From Lachnospiraceae bacterium (GTDB taxonomy: Bacteria > Bacillota > Clostridia > Lachnospirales > Lachnospiraceae): a stretch of 64,000 nucleotides of DNA. Below, one piece after another: positions 16,212 through 24,298 of this stretch; the stretch's first letter is position 1, and each line of letters opens with the position of its first letter. Made by a program: the position numbers and the translations under genes. The stretch spans positions 1 to 64,000 of the forward strand of contig JAEEND010000005.1 of the NCBI GenBank assembly GCA_016283575.1, read 5' to 3'. The notes under the pieces are model-generated. The model ran no database searches, was not told the origin of the DNA, and saw only the letters and a list, made by a program, of their open reading frames with translations.

Positions 16212-18802
16212 AGAAATTATTGATTGTAGACGGAAATTCCATACTTAACAGAGGTTACTACGGACTTCCCAAGATGCAGAACAAGGATGGCTGTTTTACC
16301 AACGGCGTTCTTGGTTTTATGAACATTCTTTTCAGAGTTATAAGTGAGAACGATCCTGAGTTTTTGATAGTAACTTTCGACCTTCCGAAGCCTACCTTCA
16401 GACATTTAATGTATTCTGAATATAAAGGCACAAGAAAAGAAGCGGAGCCCGAGTTTGTAATGCAGATTCCCGTGATCCATGAGCTGTTAAGATCCATGGG
16501 CGTTACGGTTCTTGAAAAAGAAGGCTATGAAGCCGACGATATCATGGGTACTCTTGCAAAGCGCTTTGCAAAAGAAGGCATGGATGTAACAATTCTTTCG
16601 GGAGACAGGGATTTATTACAGATTGCCGATGATAATATCACCATTGCAATTCCCAAAACCAAAGATAAAGTAAATACGATATATAGATATAAACCCGAAG
16701 ATGTGTTGCGGGAATTCCTTGTAACACCTGCGGAATTTATTGATTTAAAAGCTCTTATGGGAGATTCCTCCGATAATATTCCCGGAGTTCCCGGAGTCGG
16801 CGAAAAAACGGCTCAAAAACTGATGGTTGAGTATAAAAGCCTCGAAGGGATTTACGAAAACCTTGATTCAATAACTCAAAAATCACTTCATGAAAAACTC
16901 GAATCCAATAAGGACAAGGCATTTTTATCAAGAACTCTTGCTACAATCGAAATAAATGCTCCGATAGAAGTTAATATAGAAGACTGCCGTATGGATAATC
17001 TTCTTAATGAAGAATCCTTGGAAGTCCTTCGCAAGTATGAATTAAAATCCGTGATCGGTAAGCTTGAAGCCATGTCGGGGGCGAAGTTTGAAGATAAAGC
17101 TTTAGAAGATATCAAATACGAAAAGATTGATGACTTTAATAAAGCTACGGAGCTTTTGAATAAAGCCCTTAAATTAAAGGCCTTCGGTATTTTCGAAGAC
17201 GGGGACAAGGGACTCGCTCTTTCTTTTTCAAAAGAAGAAAACTATTACATAGAATACTACGGATTTTTAAATAAGGAATACGTAAAAGGCATTTTAGTAT
17301 CTCTCTCCGAAGCTTATAAAACAGAAGTCATCTCTCTTGATATCAAGAATTCCTATGATATTCTTCCCGTATACAGGGAAGGCTTCCACGATGTAATGGT
17401 GCTTTCATATTTGATTGATCCTTTAAAGGGAGAATATGATGCTATATATGTGGGAGAAAGATATCTAGGCAGTTTTTGCGACACAAGCGTCATAAACGAT
17501 AATGCGGAGGCGTATCCTGTTCTTGCCGCAAGAAATGCTCTTTTATCTAAAGACATACTTATAAATAAAGTTACCGAACTTGGAATGGCAAAGCTTTACT
17601 TTGAGATCGAGATGCCTTTAACCTATACTCTTTTCAGCATGGAAAAAGAAGGTGTTCTTGTAGACCGGGAAGCCTTGAAAGATTATTCCTCAAAGCTTTC
17701 AAAAGATATTGAAGTACTGGAAAAAGATATTTACGAAGAAACCGGCTGTGAATTTAATATAAATTCTCCGAAGCAGTTAGGAGAGATCCTTTTTGAAAAA
17801 ATGGGACTTCCGGGCGGTAAGAAAACCAAATCCGGTTATTCCACCGCGGCAGATGTATTGGAAAAGCTTGCAGTTGATAATAAGGCGGTAGCCGATATCC
17901 TGGAATACAGGGCTTTGACCAAGCTTAAATCCACCTATGCCGAAGGTCTTCAGAATTTTATTGAATCTGACGGAAGGATTCATACTCACTTTAATCAGAC
18001 CATTACCGCCACGGGACGCATTAGTTCAACGGATCCCAATCTTCAGAACATTCCAATCAGGACGGAACGTGGCCGTGAACTCAGAAAAGTATTTTTACCA
18101 AAGGAAGGCTATGTATTTATCGATGCCGATTATTCCCAGATCGAGCTCAGACTCATGGCTCACATGTCAGGGGATGATAATCTTATAGAAGCTTATAATT
18201 CCAACAAGGATATTCACAGGGCCACTGCTTCCAAGGTGTTTAAAAAGCCCCTTGAGGAAGTTACGGATTTAGACAGAAGAAACGCCAAGGCCGTAAATTT
18301 CGGGATCATCTACGGGATCAGCGGTTACGGCTTAAGTCAGGGCTTAAGTATTTCAAGAAAAGAAGCTGAAAAGTATATTGATGATTATTTTGAAACATAT
18401 CCTGCTGTTAAAGCATATGTAGACAGTCTCATCTCATATGCAAAGGATAACGGAAAAAGCATAACCCTGTTTAACAGAGTCAGACCTATTCCGGAAATAA
18501 ATGATTCTAATTTTATGCGTCGTAAATTTGGAGAAAGAGTAGCCATGAATGCTCCGATCCAGGGTACCGCCGCAGATATAATGAAGATTGCAATGATCAA
18601 TATCGAAAAGCGTCTTCGTGAAGAAAAGTTACAGTCAAAGCTCATTATACAGGTTCATGACGAAGTGCTGGTGGAGACTCTTGAATCGGAAGTTTCCAGG
18701 GTTTCTGATATTATTAAAGATGAAATGACCAATGCATATAAATTGAGAGTACCTCTTGAAGTGGATATGCATACGGGTACAAACTGGTACGAGGCGAAAT
18801 AA
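16208..18802 (+). CDS. polA: DNA polymerase I
   Basis: This repair and Okazaki-fragment polymerase has 864 residues. The N-terminal 5'-3' exonuclease domain (about 1-290) has acidic motifs such as EGYEADD and GDRDLLQ and a helix-hairpin-helix GVPGVGEKTA. The middle 3'-5' exonuclease domain has lost the D-x-E motif (FGIFEDGD is seen instead), so proofreading is probably absent, as in many Firmicutes. The polymerase domain has motif A DADYSQIELR, the O-helix RRNAKAVNFGIIYG and motif C VHDE. An ATG at 16154 is in frame, but MKKLLIVDGNS at 16208 is the family start and overlaps the upstream stop. Confidence 0.97.
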   Translation: MKKLLIVDGNSILNRGYYGLPKMQNKDGCFTNGVLGFMNILFRVISENDPEFLIVTFDLPKPTFRHLMYSEYKGTRKEAEPEFVMQIPVIHELLRSMGVTVLEKEGYEADDIMGTLAKRFAKEGMDVTILSGDRDLLQIADDNITIAIPKTKDKVNTIYRYKPEDVLREFLVTPAEFIDLKALMGDSSDNIPGVPGVGEKTAQKLMVEYKSLEGIYENLDSITQKSLHEKLESNKDKAFLSRTLATIEINAPIEVNIEDCRMDNLLNEESLEVLRKYELKSVIGKLEAMSGAKFEDKALEDIKYEKIDDFNKATELLNKALKLKAFGIFEDGDKGLALSFSKEENYYIEYYGFLNKEYVKGILVSLSEAYKTEVISLDIKNSYDILPVYREGFHDVMVLSYLIDPLKGEYDAIYVGERYLGSFCDTSVINDNAEAYPVLAARNALLSKDILINKVTELGMAKLYFEIEMPLTYTLFSMEKEGVLVDREALKDYSSKLSKDIEVLEKDIYEETGCEFNINSPKQLGEILFEKMGLPGGKKTKSGYSTAADVLEKLAVDNKAVADILEYRALTKLKSTYAEGLQNFIESDGRIHTHFNQTITATGRISSTDPNLQNIPIRTERGRELRKVFLPKEGYVFIDADYSQIELRLMAHMSGDDNLIEAYNSNKDIHRATASKVFKKPLEEVTDLDRRNAKAVNFGIIYGISGYGLSQGLSISRKEAEKYIDDYFETYPAVKAYVDSLISYAKDNGKSITLFNRVRPIPEINDSNFMRRKFGERVAMNAPIQGTAADIMKIAMINIEKRLREEKLQSKLIIQVHDEVLVETLESEVSRVSDIIKDEMTNAYKLRVPLEVDMHTGTNWYEAK

Positions 18803-19401
18803 TGAAAACTATCGGTATAACCGGAGGCGTCGGTTCGGGAAAATCCGCAATACTCGATTTTCTGAAAGAGAACTGTAACTGCGAAATCATAATAGCAGAC
18901 ATCCTTGCCAAGGATTTATGTAAAAGAGGCGAAGTTTGTTTTGAACCTTTAGTAAATCTTTTATCGGAAAAGGTTCTTAACGAAGACGGCGAGATTGACA
19001 GAAGCTTAATGGCTGAAATGATTTTTAAGGATGATGATTTAAGGCTTAAAGTGAATGCCATAATCCATCCCGCCGTAAAAGAATATATAATAAACAGGAT
19101 CGATTCCTTGAAGTTAAGCGGCACCAAAGACTTTCTTTTTCTTGAAGCGGCGCTTTTACTGGATGACGGATATCAAGACATCCTGGATGAAATATGGTAT
19201 ATATATGCTGATAGAAATGTGAGAATAGAAAGGCTTAAAGAAAGCAGGGGCTATTCTCTTGAGAAGATATTGGATATTATGGATTCTCAGCTTTCTGAGG
19301 AAGATTTCAGAAATAATACTGATTTTACAATTGATAATTCCGGAGATTTGTGTGAATCGTTAAACCGGATAAAGGAGAGGTTATCTGAGTATGGGTGCTG
19401 A
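18802..19401 (+). CDS. coaE: Dephospho-CoA kinase
   Basis: It catalyses the last step of coenzyme A synthesis, ATP-dependent phosphorylation of dephospho-CoA. The P-loop GGVGSGKS lies at residues 7-14, a DxLA motif (IIADILAK) follows, and a conserved HPAV segment is near residue 92. At 199 residues it has normal length. Its ATG overlaps the polA stop (TAATG), and its 3' end overlaps the FtsA-like gene by 11 bases. The polA-coaE pairing is common in Firmicutes. Confidence 0.95.
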   Translation: MKTIGITGGVGSGKSAILDFLKENCNCEIIIADILAKDLCKRGEVCFEPLVNLLSEKVLNEDGEIDRSLMAEMIFKDDDLRLKVNAIIHPAVKEYIINRIDSLKLSGTKDFLFLEAALLLDDGYQDILDEIWYIYADRNVRIERLKESRGYSLEKILDIMDSQLSEEDFRNNTDFTIDNSGDLCESLNRIKERLSEYGC

Positions 19402-21427
19402 AGCAAAGAACAATCTGATTTTTGGACTTGATATCGGTACGAGGAGTATTGTGGGTACAGTCGGATACATGGAAGACGACCGTTTTATAGTGGTATGCCA
19501 GAGGGTCATGGAGCATGAAACCAGAGCCATGCTTGATGGTCAGATCCATGATATAGGTCGTGTTGCCGAAACTATAAAGAAGGTTAAGGCTCAGTGCGAA
19601 GAGGTGATCTCAAAGCCTTTAAAGCAGGTATGTATTGCAGCCGCGGGTCGTGTATTAAAGACTCTTGAAACCCATGTGGACATGATCTTCGAAGAAGAGA
19701 GAGAGACCAAGGCTGAGGATATCCAGAATCTTTGCTCCCTGGGAGTTGAGAAAGCATATAAGGAATTTACATCAAATGAAAATACCGACATTAAATTCTA
19801 CTGTGTCGGATATTCCGTTGTGCATTATTATTTAAACAATTACACCATCGGCAATCTTCTCGGTCATAAGGCGAAAAGAATATCGGCCGATATGATAGCA
19901 ACATTCTTACCGGATGATGTTGTGGATGGTCTTTACAGAGCCGTTGAAATGGCAGGACTCACGGTTTCGAATCTTACATTGGAACCTATTGCGGCAATTA
20001 GCGTTGCCATTCCTGAAAAATTCAGAATGTTAAATATCTGCCTCGTGGACGTAGGTGCAGGTACCAGCGATATTTCAATCACAAGAGACGGAAGCATTGT
20101 GGCTTACGGCATGATACCCATGGCAGGGGATATGCTTACGGATAAGATTTCCAAAGCGCTTCTTACTGAATTTAATGTAGCTGAAAAAGTTAAAAGAGAA
20201 TCTTTGGATAAAGAAACCATCGAATACGAAGATATTATGGGTCTTCCTCAGACCATCACATCGGAAGAAGTATTAAATATCATTGATCCGGAACTTGAAG
20301 AAATGACTGACAAGGTTGCGGAGGAGATCATAAGACTCAACGGTGACAAGCCTGTAAGCGCGGTATTTGTAGTAGGCGGTGGCGGTATAGTTAAGGGCTA
20401 CACCGACAAGCTTTCAAAGAAGCTTGGCATTATAAGCCAGAGAGTTGCCCTGAGAGGTTCAGATGTGCTTGGAAAGATCGATTTCCTTGAAGAAGATATG
20501 TCAAAAACTTCTCTCATGGTTACGCCCATCGGTATCTGTTTAAATTATTTTGAACACAATAATAATCTCATCTATGTAAGCTTCAACGGAAAGAGAGTGA
20601 AGCTGTATGATAACGGCCATGTTACGGTAGTGGATGTTGCCATGCAGTCGGATTTCCCCAATGACGGTCTTTTCCCCAAGAGAGGCAAAGCTCTTACCTA
20701 CAGCGTAAACGGAAAGTCCAAGATATTAAAAGGCGAGATCGGCGAGTCCGCCATAATTACTGTTAATGATGCTCCTGCAGATCTTAATACAAAGGTTTCA
20801 CAAAATGACAAGATTGTCATAAAAGAATCCACCGCGGGAGTTCGTGCAAGAGTTACCATTGCGGATTTAAAGGAATACAAGAATAAATTCAGCATCGAAG
20901 TATACGGAAAGAAGATCACTCTTGAGCGTCCCGTTCTTTGTAACGGAAAGCCCGTAAGTCCGGATTATGAAATACTTGATGACGACAAGATTGAAATATG
21001 CGATTATTGTAACGGTGAACAATTATTTAAGATGCTTGATATTCCCGATAATAATGCGCTCTTTGTAAACGGAAAGATGGCAGGCCCCGATACTAAGATT
21101 TATGAAAACTTTTCTGTGGAGATCAAGGACTATACTACTAAAGCTGATGACATCGAGGAAGATAAGGCTGTAAAGGCTCCTGAAAAAGAAGAAGTTAAGT
21201 TAAATCCCGGTAAGTCCGGAAATAAGATTTTTGTTACGGTTAACAAAAAGCCCGTGGAATTATCCGGTAAAAATGAATATGTATTTGTAGACATATTCGA
21301 TTTCATAGATTTTGATCTGCAGAATCCTAAAGGAAAGAGCGTTGTTACTATCCATAACGGAAAGGATGCCCAATATATGGATCCGCTAAAAGACGGAGAC
21401 ATTCTTGAAATATATTGGAAGGATTGA
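19391..21427 (+). CDS. FtsA-like actin-fold protein with C-terminal beta-grasp-like repeats
   Basis: Residues 1 to about 390 are an FtsA/Hsp70-type ATPase: phosphate-1 loop FGLDIGTRSI, an SHS2-like insertion, phosphate-2 VDVGAGTSDISI and the adenosine motif VVGGGGIVKGY. Ordinary FtsA ends near 400-430 residues; here about 290 more follow. That region contains at least four segments ending in an NGK...D...DxDxIxI pattern (for example CNGKPVSPDYEILDDDKIEI and HNGKDAQ...LKDGDILEI), reminiscent of MoaD/ThiS-like beta-grasp domains. No ftsZ is adjacent. It is probably a cell-envelope or division accessory ATPase, not canonical FtsA. Confidence 0.75.
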   Translation: MGAEAKNNLIFGLDIGTRSIVGTVGYMEDDRFIVVCQRVMEHETRAMLDGQIHDIGRVAETIKKVKAQCEEVISKPLKQVCIAAAGRVLKTLETHVDMIFEEERETKAEDIQNLCSLGVEKAYKEFTSNENTDIKFYCVGYSVVHYYLNNYTIGNLLGHKAKRISADMIATFLPDDVVDGLYRAVEMAGLTVSNLTLEPIAAISVAIPEKFRMLNICLVDVGAGTSDISITRDGSIVAYGMIPMAGDMLTDKISKALLTEFNVAEKVKRESLDKETIEYEDIMGLPQTITSEEVLNIIDPELEEMTDKVAEEIIRLNGDKPVSAVFVVGGGGIVKGYTDKLSKKLGIISQRVALRGSDVLGKIDFLEEDMSKTSLMVTPIGICLNYFEHNNNLIYVSFNGKRVKLYDNGHVTVVDVAMQSDFPNDGLFPKRGKALTYSVNGKSKILKGEIGESAIITVNDAPADLNTKVSQNDKIVIKESTAGVRARVTIADLKEYKNKFSIEVYGKKITLERPVLCNGKPVSPDYEILDDDKIEICDYCNGEQLFKMLDIPDNNALFVNGKMAGPDTKIYENFSVEIKDYTTKADDIEEDKAVKAPEKEEVKLNPGKSGNKIFVTVNKKPVELSGKNEYVFVDIFDFIDFDLQNPKGKSVVTIHNGKDAQYMDPLKDGDILEIYWKD

Positions 21428-21434
21428 TAAGTAA

Positions 21435-22232
21435 ATGGTTTTTGCAAGTATTTCCAGCGGTAGCAGCGGAAATTCAATATACGTAGGTTCAGACACGACT
21501 CATATTCTTGTTGACGCAGGAATAAGCGGCAAAAGAATAGAAGAAGGTCTTCGGAAGATGGATATAAAAGCTTCGGAACTTGATGCCATTTTTGTTACAC
21601 ATGAACATATCGACCACACTCAGGGTCTTGGTATAATGGCAAGAAGATACGGTATTCCAATCTATGCGACTAAAGGAACCATAGAAGGCATTAAAAATAC
21701 CCAGTCTCTCGGGCGGATTGACGATGATCTGTTTATTCCGGTCAGGGCTGATGAAAAGGTATGCTTAAAGGATCTTGTCATAAATCCCATGCGCACTTCC
21801 CATGACGCCAACGAACCCTGCGCATACAGGATCAAGTGCGAAGATAAGCAGATAGGGATCATTACGGACCTCGGTACTTATGATGAATATACCATTGAGT
21901 CTCTTAGGGGCATGAACCTTCTTTTTGCAGAGGCAAATCATGATGTGCGTATGCTGGAAGCAGGGCCTTATCCCTATGTATTAAAAAGAAGGATCCTATC
22001 TGACCGGGGACATTTAAGCAATGAAAACTCCGGAAGGATGATCTCAAGATTATTGCATGATGATTTAAGTCATATTATTCTTGGACATTTAAGTAAAGAA
22101 AACAACCTGCCGGAGCTTGCTTTCGAAACGGTAAGGCTTGAGATCGAAGCCTCCGACAATTGTTATCACGGAAATGATTTTAGGCTTTCGGTTGCAAAAA
22201 GAAGCGAACCCATGGAAGCCATTACCATATAA
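21435..22232 (+). CDS. MBL-fold metallohydrolase (YycJ/WalJ-like)
   Basis: This 265-residue beta-lactamase-fold protein has the zinc motif HEHIDH (in FVTHEHIDHTQG) and later conserved His/Asp residues in TDLGTY, EANHD and LGHLSKEN. The N-terminal FASISSGSSGNSIYVG is typical of YycJ/WalJ, a putative 5'-exonuclease-like protein usually found beside walRK. Here it follows the FtsA-like gene by seven bases and no walRK genes are near, so it is probably in the polA-coaE operon. Confidence 0.88.
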   Translation: MVFASISSGSSGNSIYVGSDTTHILVDAGISGKRIEEGLRKMDIKASELDAIFVTHEHIDHTQGLGIMARRYGIPIYATKGTIEGIKNTQSLGRIDDDLFIPVRADEKVCLKDLVINPMRTSHDANEPCAYRIKCEDKQIGIITDLGTYDEYTIESLRGMNLLFAEANHDVRMLEAGPYPYVLKRRILSDRGHLSNENSGRMISRLLHDDLSHIILGHLSKENNLPELAFETVRLEIEASDNCYHGNDFRLSVAKRSEPMEAITI

Positions 22233-22245
22233 ATAAGGAGCGGTT

Positions 22246-22518
22246 ATGAATAAAACAATTATCACAGTTGTGGGAAAAGATACAGTCGGTATCATTGCAA
22301 AAGTCTGCACATATCTTGCGGATAACAATATTAATATCCTGGATATTTCCCAGACCATCGTGCAGGATTATTTCAACATGATGATGATCGTGGATATGAA
22401 CAATTCCCAAAAGAAATTCGGAACCATCGCCGACGAACTTGAAGAAGTGGGCAAGGGTATCGGAGTAATGATTAAGTGTCAGCAGGAAGATATATTTAAT
22501 TCCATGCACAGAATTTAG
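22246..22518 (+). CDS. ACT domain protein (UPF0237 family)
   Basis: This single 90-residue ACT domain starts with [31 protein letters not shown], the classical small-molecule-binding fold. Family members are usually encoded next to the UPF0210 protein, as here 13 bases downstream. It is presumably an amino-acid-sensing regulatory partner of that protein. AAGGAGCGG precedes the start. Confidence 0.92.
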   Translation: MNKTIITVVGKDTVGIIAKVCTYLADNNINILDISQTIVQDYFNMMMIVDMNNSQKKFGTIADELEEVGKGIGVMIKCQQEDIFNSMHRI

Positions 22519-22531
22519 TGAGGTTAACTTC

Positions 22532-23896
22532 ATGATTAATATGTTTGAAGTCAACGAAACCAATGACATGATCGAGAAAGAGAACCTGGATGTAAGAACC
22601 ATTACTCTCGGTATCAGCCTTCTTGACTGTATTGACAGTGACGTTGATAAAGTATGCGAAAATATTTACCGTAAGATTAAGGAAAAAGCCGCAAATCTCG
22701 TGGAAGCGGGAGAGATGATCTCAAGGGAATTCGGTATTCCCATTGTAAATAAGCGTATTTCCGTTACTCCCATTGCTTTGGTGGGCGGAGCTTCCTGCAA
22801 GACAAGCGATGATTTTGTTAAGATTGCAAAGACTCTCGATAAGGTAGCAAAAGAAGTGGGAGTTAACTTCCTCGGAGGATATTCGGCTCTTGTTTCAAAA
22901 GACATGACCCATGCCGATGAGCTTCTTATACGTTCAATTCCCAAAGCTCTTTCCGAAACTGAAAGAATATGTTCTTCCGTAAATTTAGGCTCTACTAAAA
23001 CCGGTATAAACATGGATGCCGTGAGACTTATCGGTGAAATAGTAAAAGAAACCGCAGAACTTACCAAGGAAGATGATTCCCTTGGCTGTGCAAAGCTTGT
23101 GGTATTCTGTAATGCTCCCGATGACAATCCCTTCATGGCAGGTGCATTCCATGGTGTTACCGAAGGTGATTGCGTGATCAACGTAGGCGTATCCGGCCCC
23201 GGCGTAGTTAAAAATGCTTTGGAAAAGGTTAGAGGAGAGAGCTTTGAAGTTCTCTGTGAGACCATTAAGAAAACTGCCTTTAAGGTTACCCGCGTAGGAC
23301 AGCTTGTTGCAAAAGAAGCATCGAGAGTATTAAATGTACCCTTCGGTATTGTGGACTTATCTCTGGCACCTACTCCTGCCATTGGTGATTCCGTAGCTGA
23401 TATTTTATGTGAGATCGGTCTTGAATATGCCGGTGCACCCGGTACCACGGCAGCCCTTGCATTACTTAACGATCAGGTTAAGAAGGGTGGCGTAATGGCA
23501 TCCTCCTGTGTAGGCGGACTTAGCGGTGCTTTTATTCCCGTCAGTGAAGATCAGGGCATGATCAATGCAGTTAATGCAGGAGCCCTTACAATAGAAAAGC
23601 TCGAAGCCATGACCTGTGTATGTTCCGTAGGTCTTGATATGATAGCTATTCCCGGCGACACAAAAGCCACCACAATTTCAGGCATCATTGCCGACGAAAT
23701 GGCGATCGGCATGGTAAATCAGAAGACAACAGCCGTAAGAATCATTCCTGTAATCGGAAAAGGAGTGGGAGAGACAGTGGAATTCGGAGGATTACTTGGA
23801 TATGCACCAATAATGCCCGTGAACAATTTCTCCTGCGATGCTTTCGTAAACAGAAAAGGCCGCATTCCCGCCCCTGTACACTCGTTTAAAAACTAA
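22532..23896 (+). CDS. UPF0210 family protein (PFL-like)
   Basis: This 454-residue protein belongs to the UPF0210 family, structurally related to pyruvate-formate-lyase-like folds but without a demonstrated reaction. The family is recognised from its length, its pairing with an ACT protein, and blocks such as [23 protein letters not shown] and [22 protein letters not shown] Shine-Dalgarno lies 10 bases before the ATG. It ends the polA-coaE-FtsA-like-metallohydrolase gene run and is followed at once by tandem hairpins. Confidence 0.92.
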   Translation: MINMFEVNETNDMIEKENLDVRTITLGISLLDCIDSDVDKVCENIYRKIKEKAANLVEAGEMISREFGIPIVNKRISVTPIALVGGASCKTSDDFVKIAKTLDKVAKEVGVNFLGGYSALVSKDMTHADELLIRSIPKALSETERICSSVNLGSTKTGINMDAVRLIGEIVKETAELTKEDDSLGCAKLVVFCNAPDDNPFMAGAFHGVTEGDCVINVGVSGPGVVKNALEKVRGESFEVLCETIKKTAFKVTRVGQLVAKEASRVLNVPFGIVDLSLAPTPAIGDSVADILCEIGLEYAGAPGTTAALALLNDQVKKGGVMASSCVGGLSGAFIPVSEDQGMINAVNAGALTIEKLEAMTCVCSVGLDMIAIPGDTKATTISGIIADEMAIGMVNQKTTAVRIIPVIGKGVGETVEFGGLLGYAPIMPVNNFSCDAFVNRKGRIPAPVHSFKN

Positions 23897-24030
23897 GCAA
23901 CAATTTGAGCTCTGCTCAACTTGTTGCGCCCGATAATAAAAGCAACCGACAGGTTGCTTTTATTATAAAGCAACAATTTTAGCTTGTTGCGCTCGATAAT
24001 TAAAGCAACCGACAGGTTGCTTTAATTATA
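23895..24030. repeat. Two tandem double-hairpin units with compensatory changes
   Basis: Each unit has a GCAACAA...TTGTTGC hairpin, then a 15-bp hairpin with a GACA loop. The long stems are at 23933-23947/23952-23966 and 23996-24010/24015-24029. The two stems differ at one pair only: A-T in the first and T-A in the second, so pairing is kept. The first short hairpin has an extra inner TGAGC/GCTCA stem that is absent from the second. No T-run follows, so these are not simple terminators. Confidence 0.8.
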
Positions 24031-24055
24031 AAGCATAGAGTAATAATAAGCCTTT

Positions 24056-24084
24056 ATCCCCCTGTTTCGGCAGGGGGATTTTTG
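24056..24084 (+). terminator. Terminator downstream of the tandem hairpins
   Basis: A 9-bp stem ATCCCCCTG/CAGGGGGAT with loop TTTCGG is followed by a T-run. It probably ends the transcript of the UPF0210 gene and the hairpins. Confidence 0.88.
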
Positions 24085-24114
24085 TTTGCTTTTCAAAATG
24101 TCGCCGTTTTCTGA

Positions 24115-24126
24115 AAAAACGTTTTT
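24115..24126. promoter_or_regulatory. LacI-type operator O1
   Basis: A perfect 12-base palindrome AAAAACGTTTTT with the central CG typical of LacI/GalR-family operators. It lies about 75 bases upstream of the promoter -35. Confidence 0.6.
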
Positions 24127-24199
24127 AACGGCCTTTTGTCATATTGCACAAAAATAACGTGCCCGATTTGTGAAATAGACAGAAAGTCGTCCAAATGCG

Positions 24200-24228
24200 T
24201 TGACGTAAAAACGTTTCTATGACATTAT
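24200..24228 (+). promoter_or_regulatory. Promoter of the sugar ABC importer with internal operator O2
   Basis: TTGACG (24200-24205), 17 bases and CATTAT (24223-24228). The palindromic AAACGTTT at 24209-24216 lies between the two boxes, an ideal place for repression. Confidence 0.65.
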
Positions 24229-24237
24229 TTAATCGTT

Positions 24238-24247
24238 AAAACGTTTT
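24238..24247. promoter_or_regulatory. LacI-type operator O3
   Basis: Palindrome AAAACGTTTT just downstream of the expected transcription start. With O1 and O2 it forms a three-site array suited to the LacI regulator encoded at 28507. Confidence 0.65.
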
Positions 24248-24298
24248 TATAAAAATTTGTGTTACACAAACTTACTCTTGCTTTTGAAGGGAGAACTT

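Noticed and set aside
22666-23448. A 260-codon open frame on the minus strand
   Set aside because: It lies wholly inside the well-supported UPF0210 gene, has biased shadow composition and no family resemblance.
24257-24298. TTG start at 24257 for the LplB-type permease
   Set aside because: The extra 14 residues lack a Shine-Dalgarno, while AAGGGAG sits at the right distance from the ATG at 24299.
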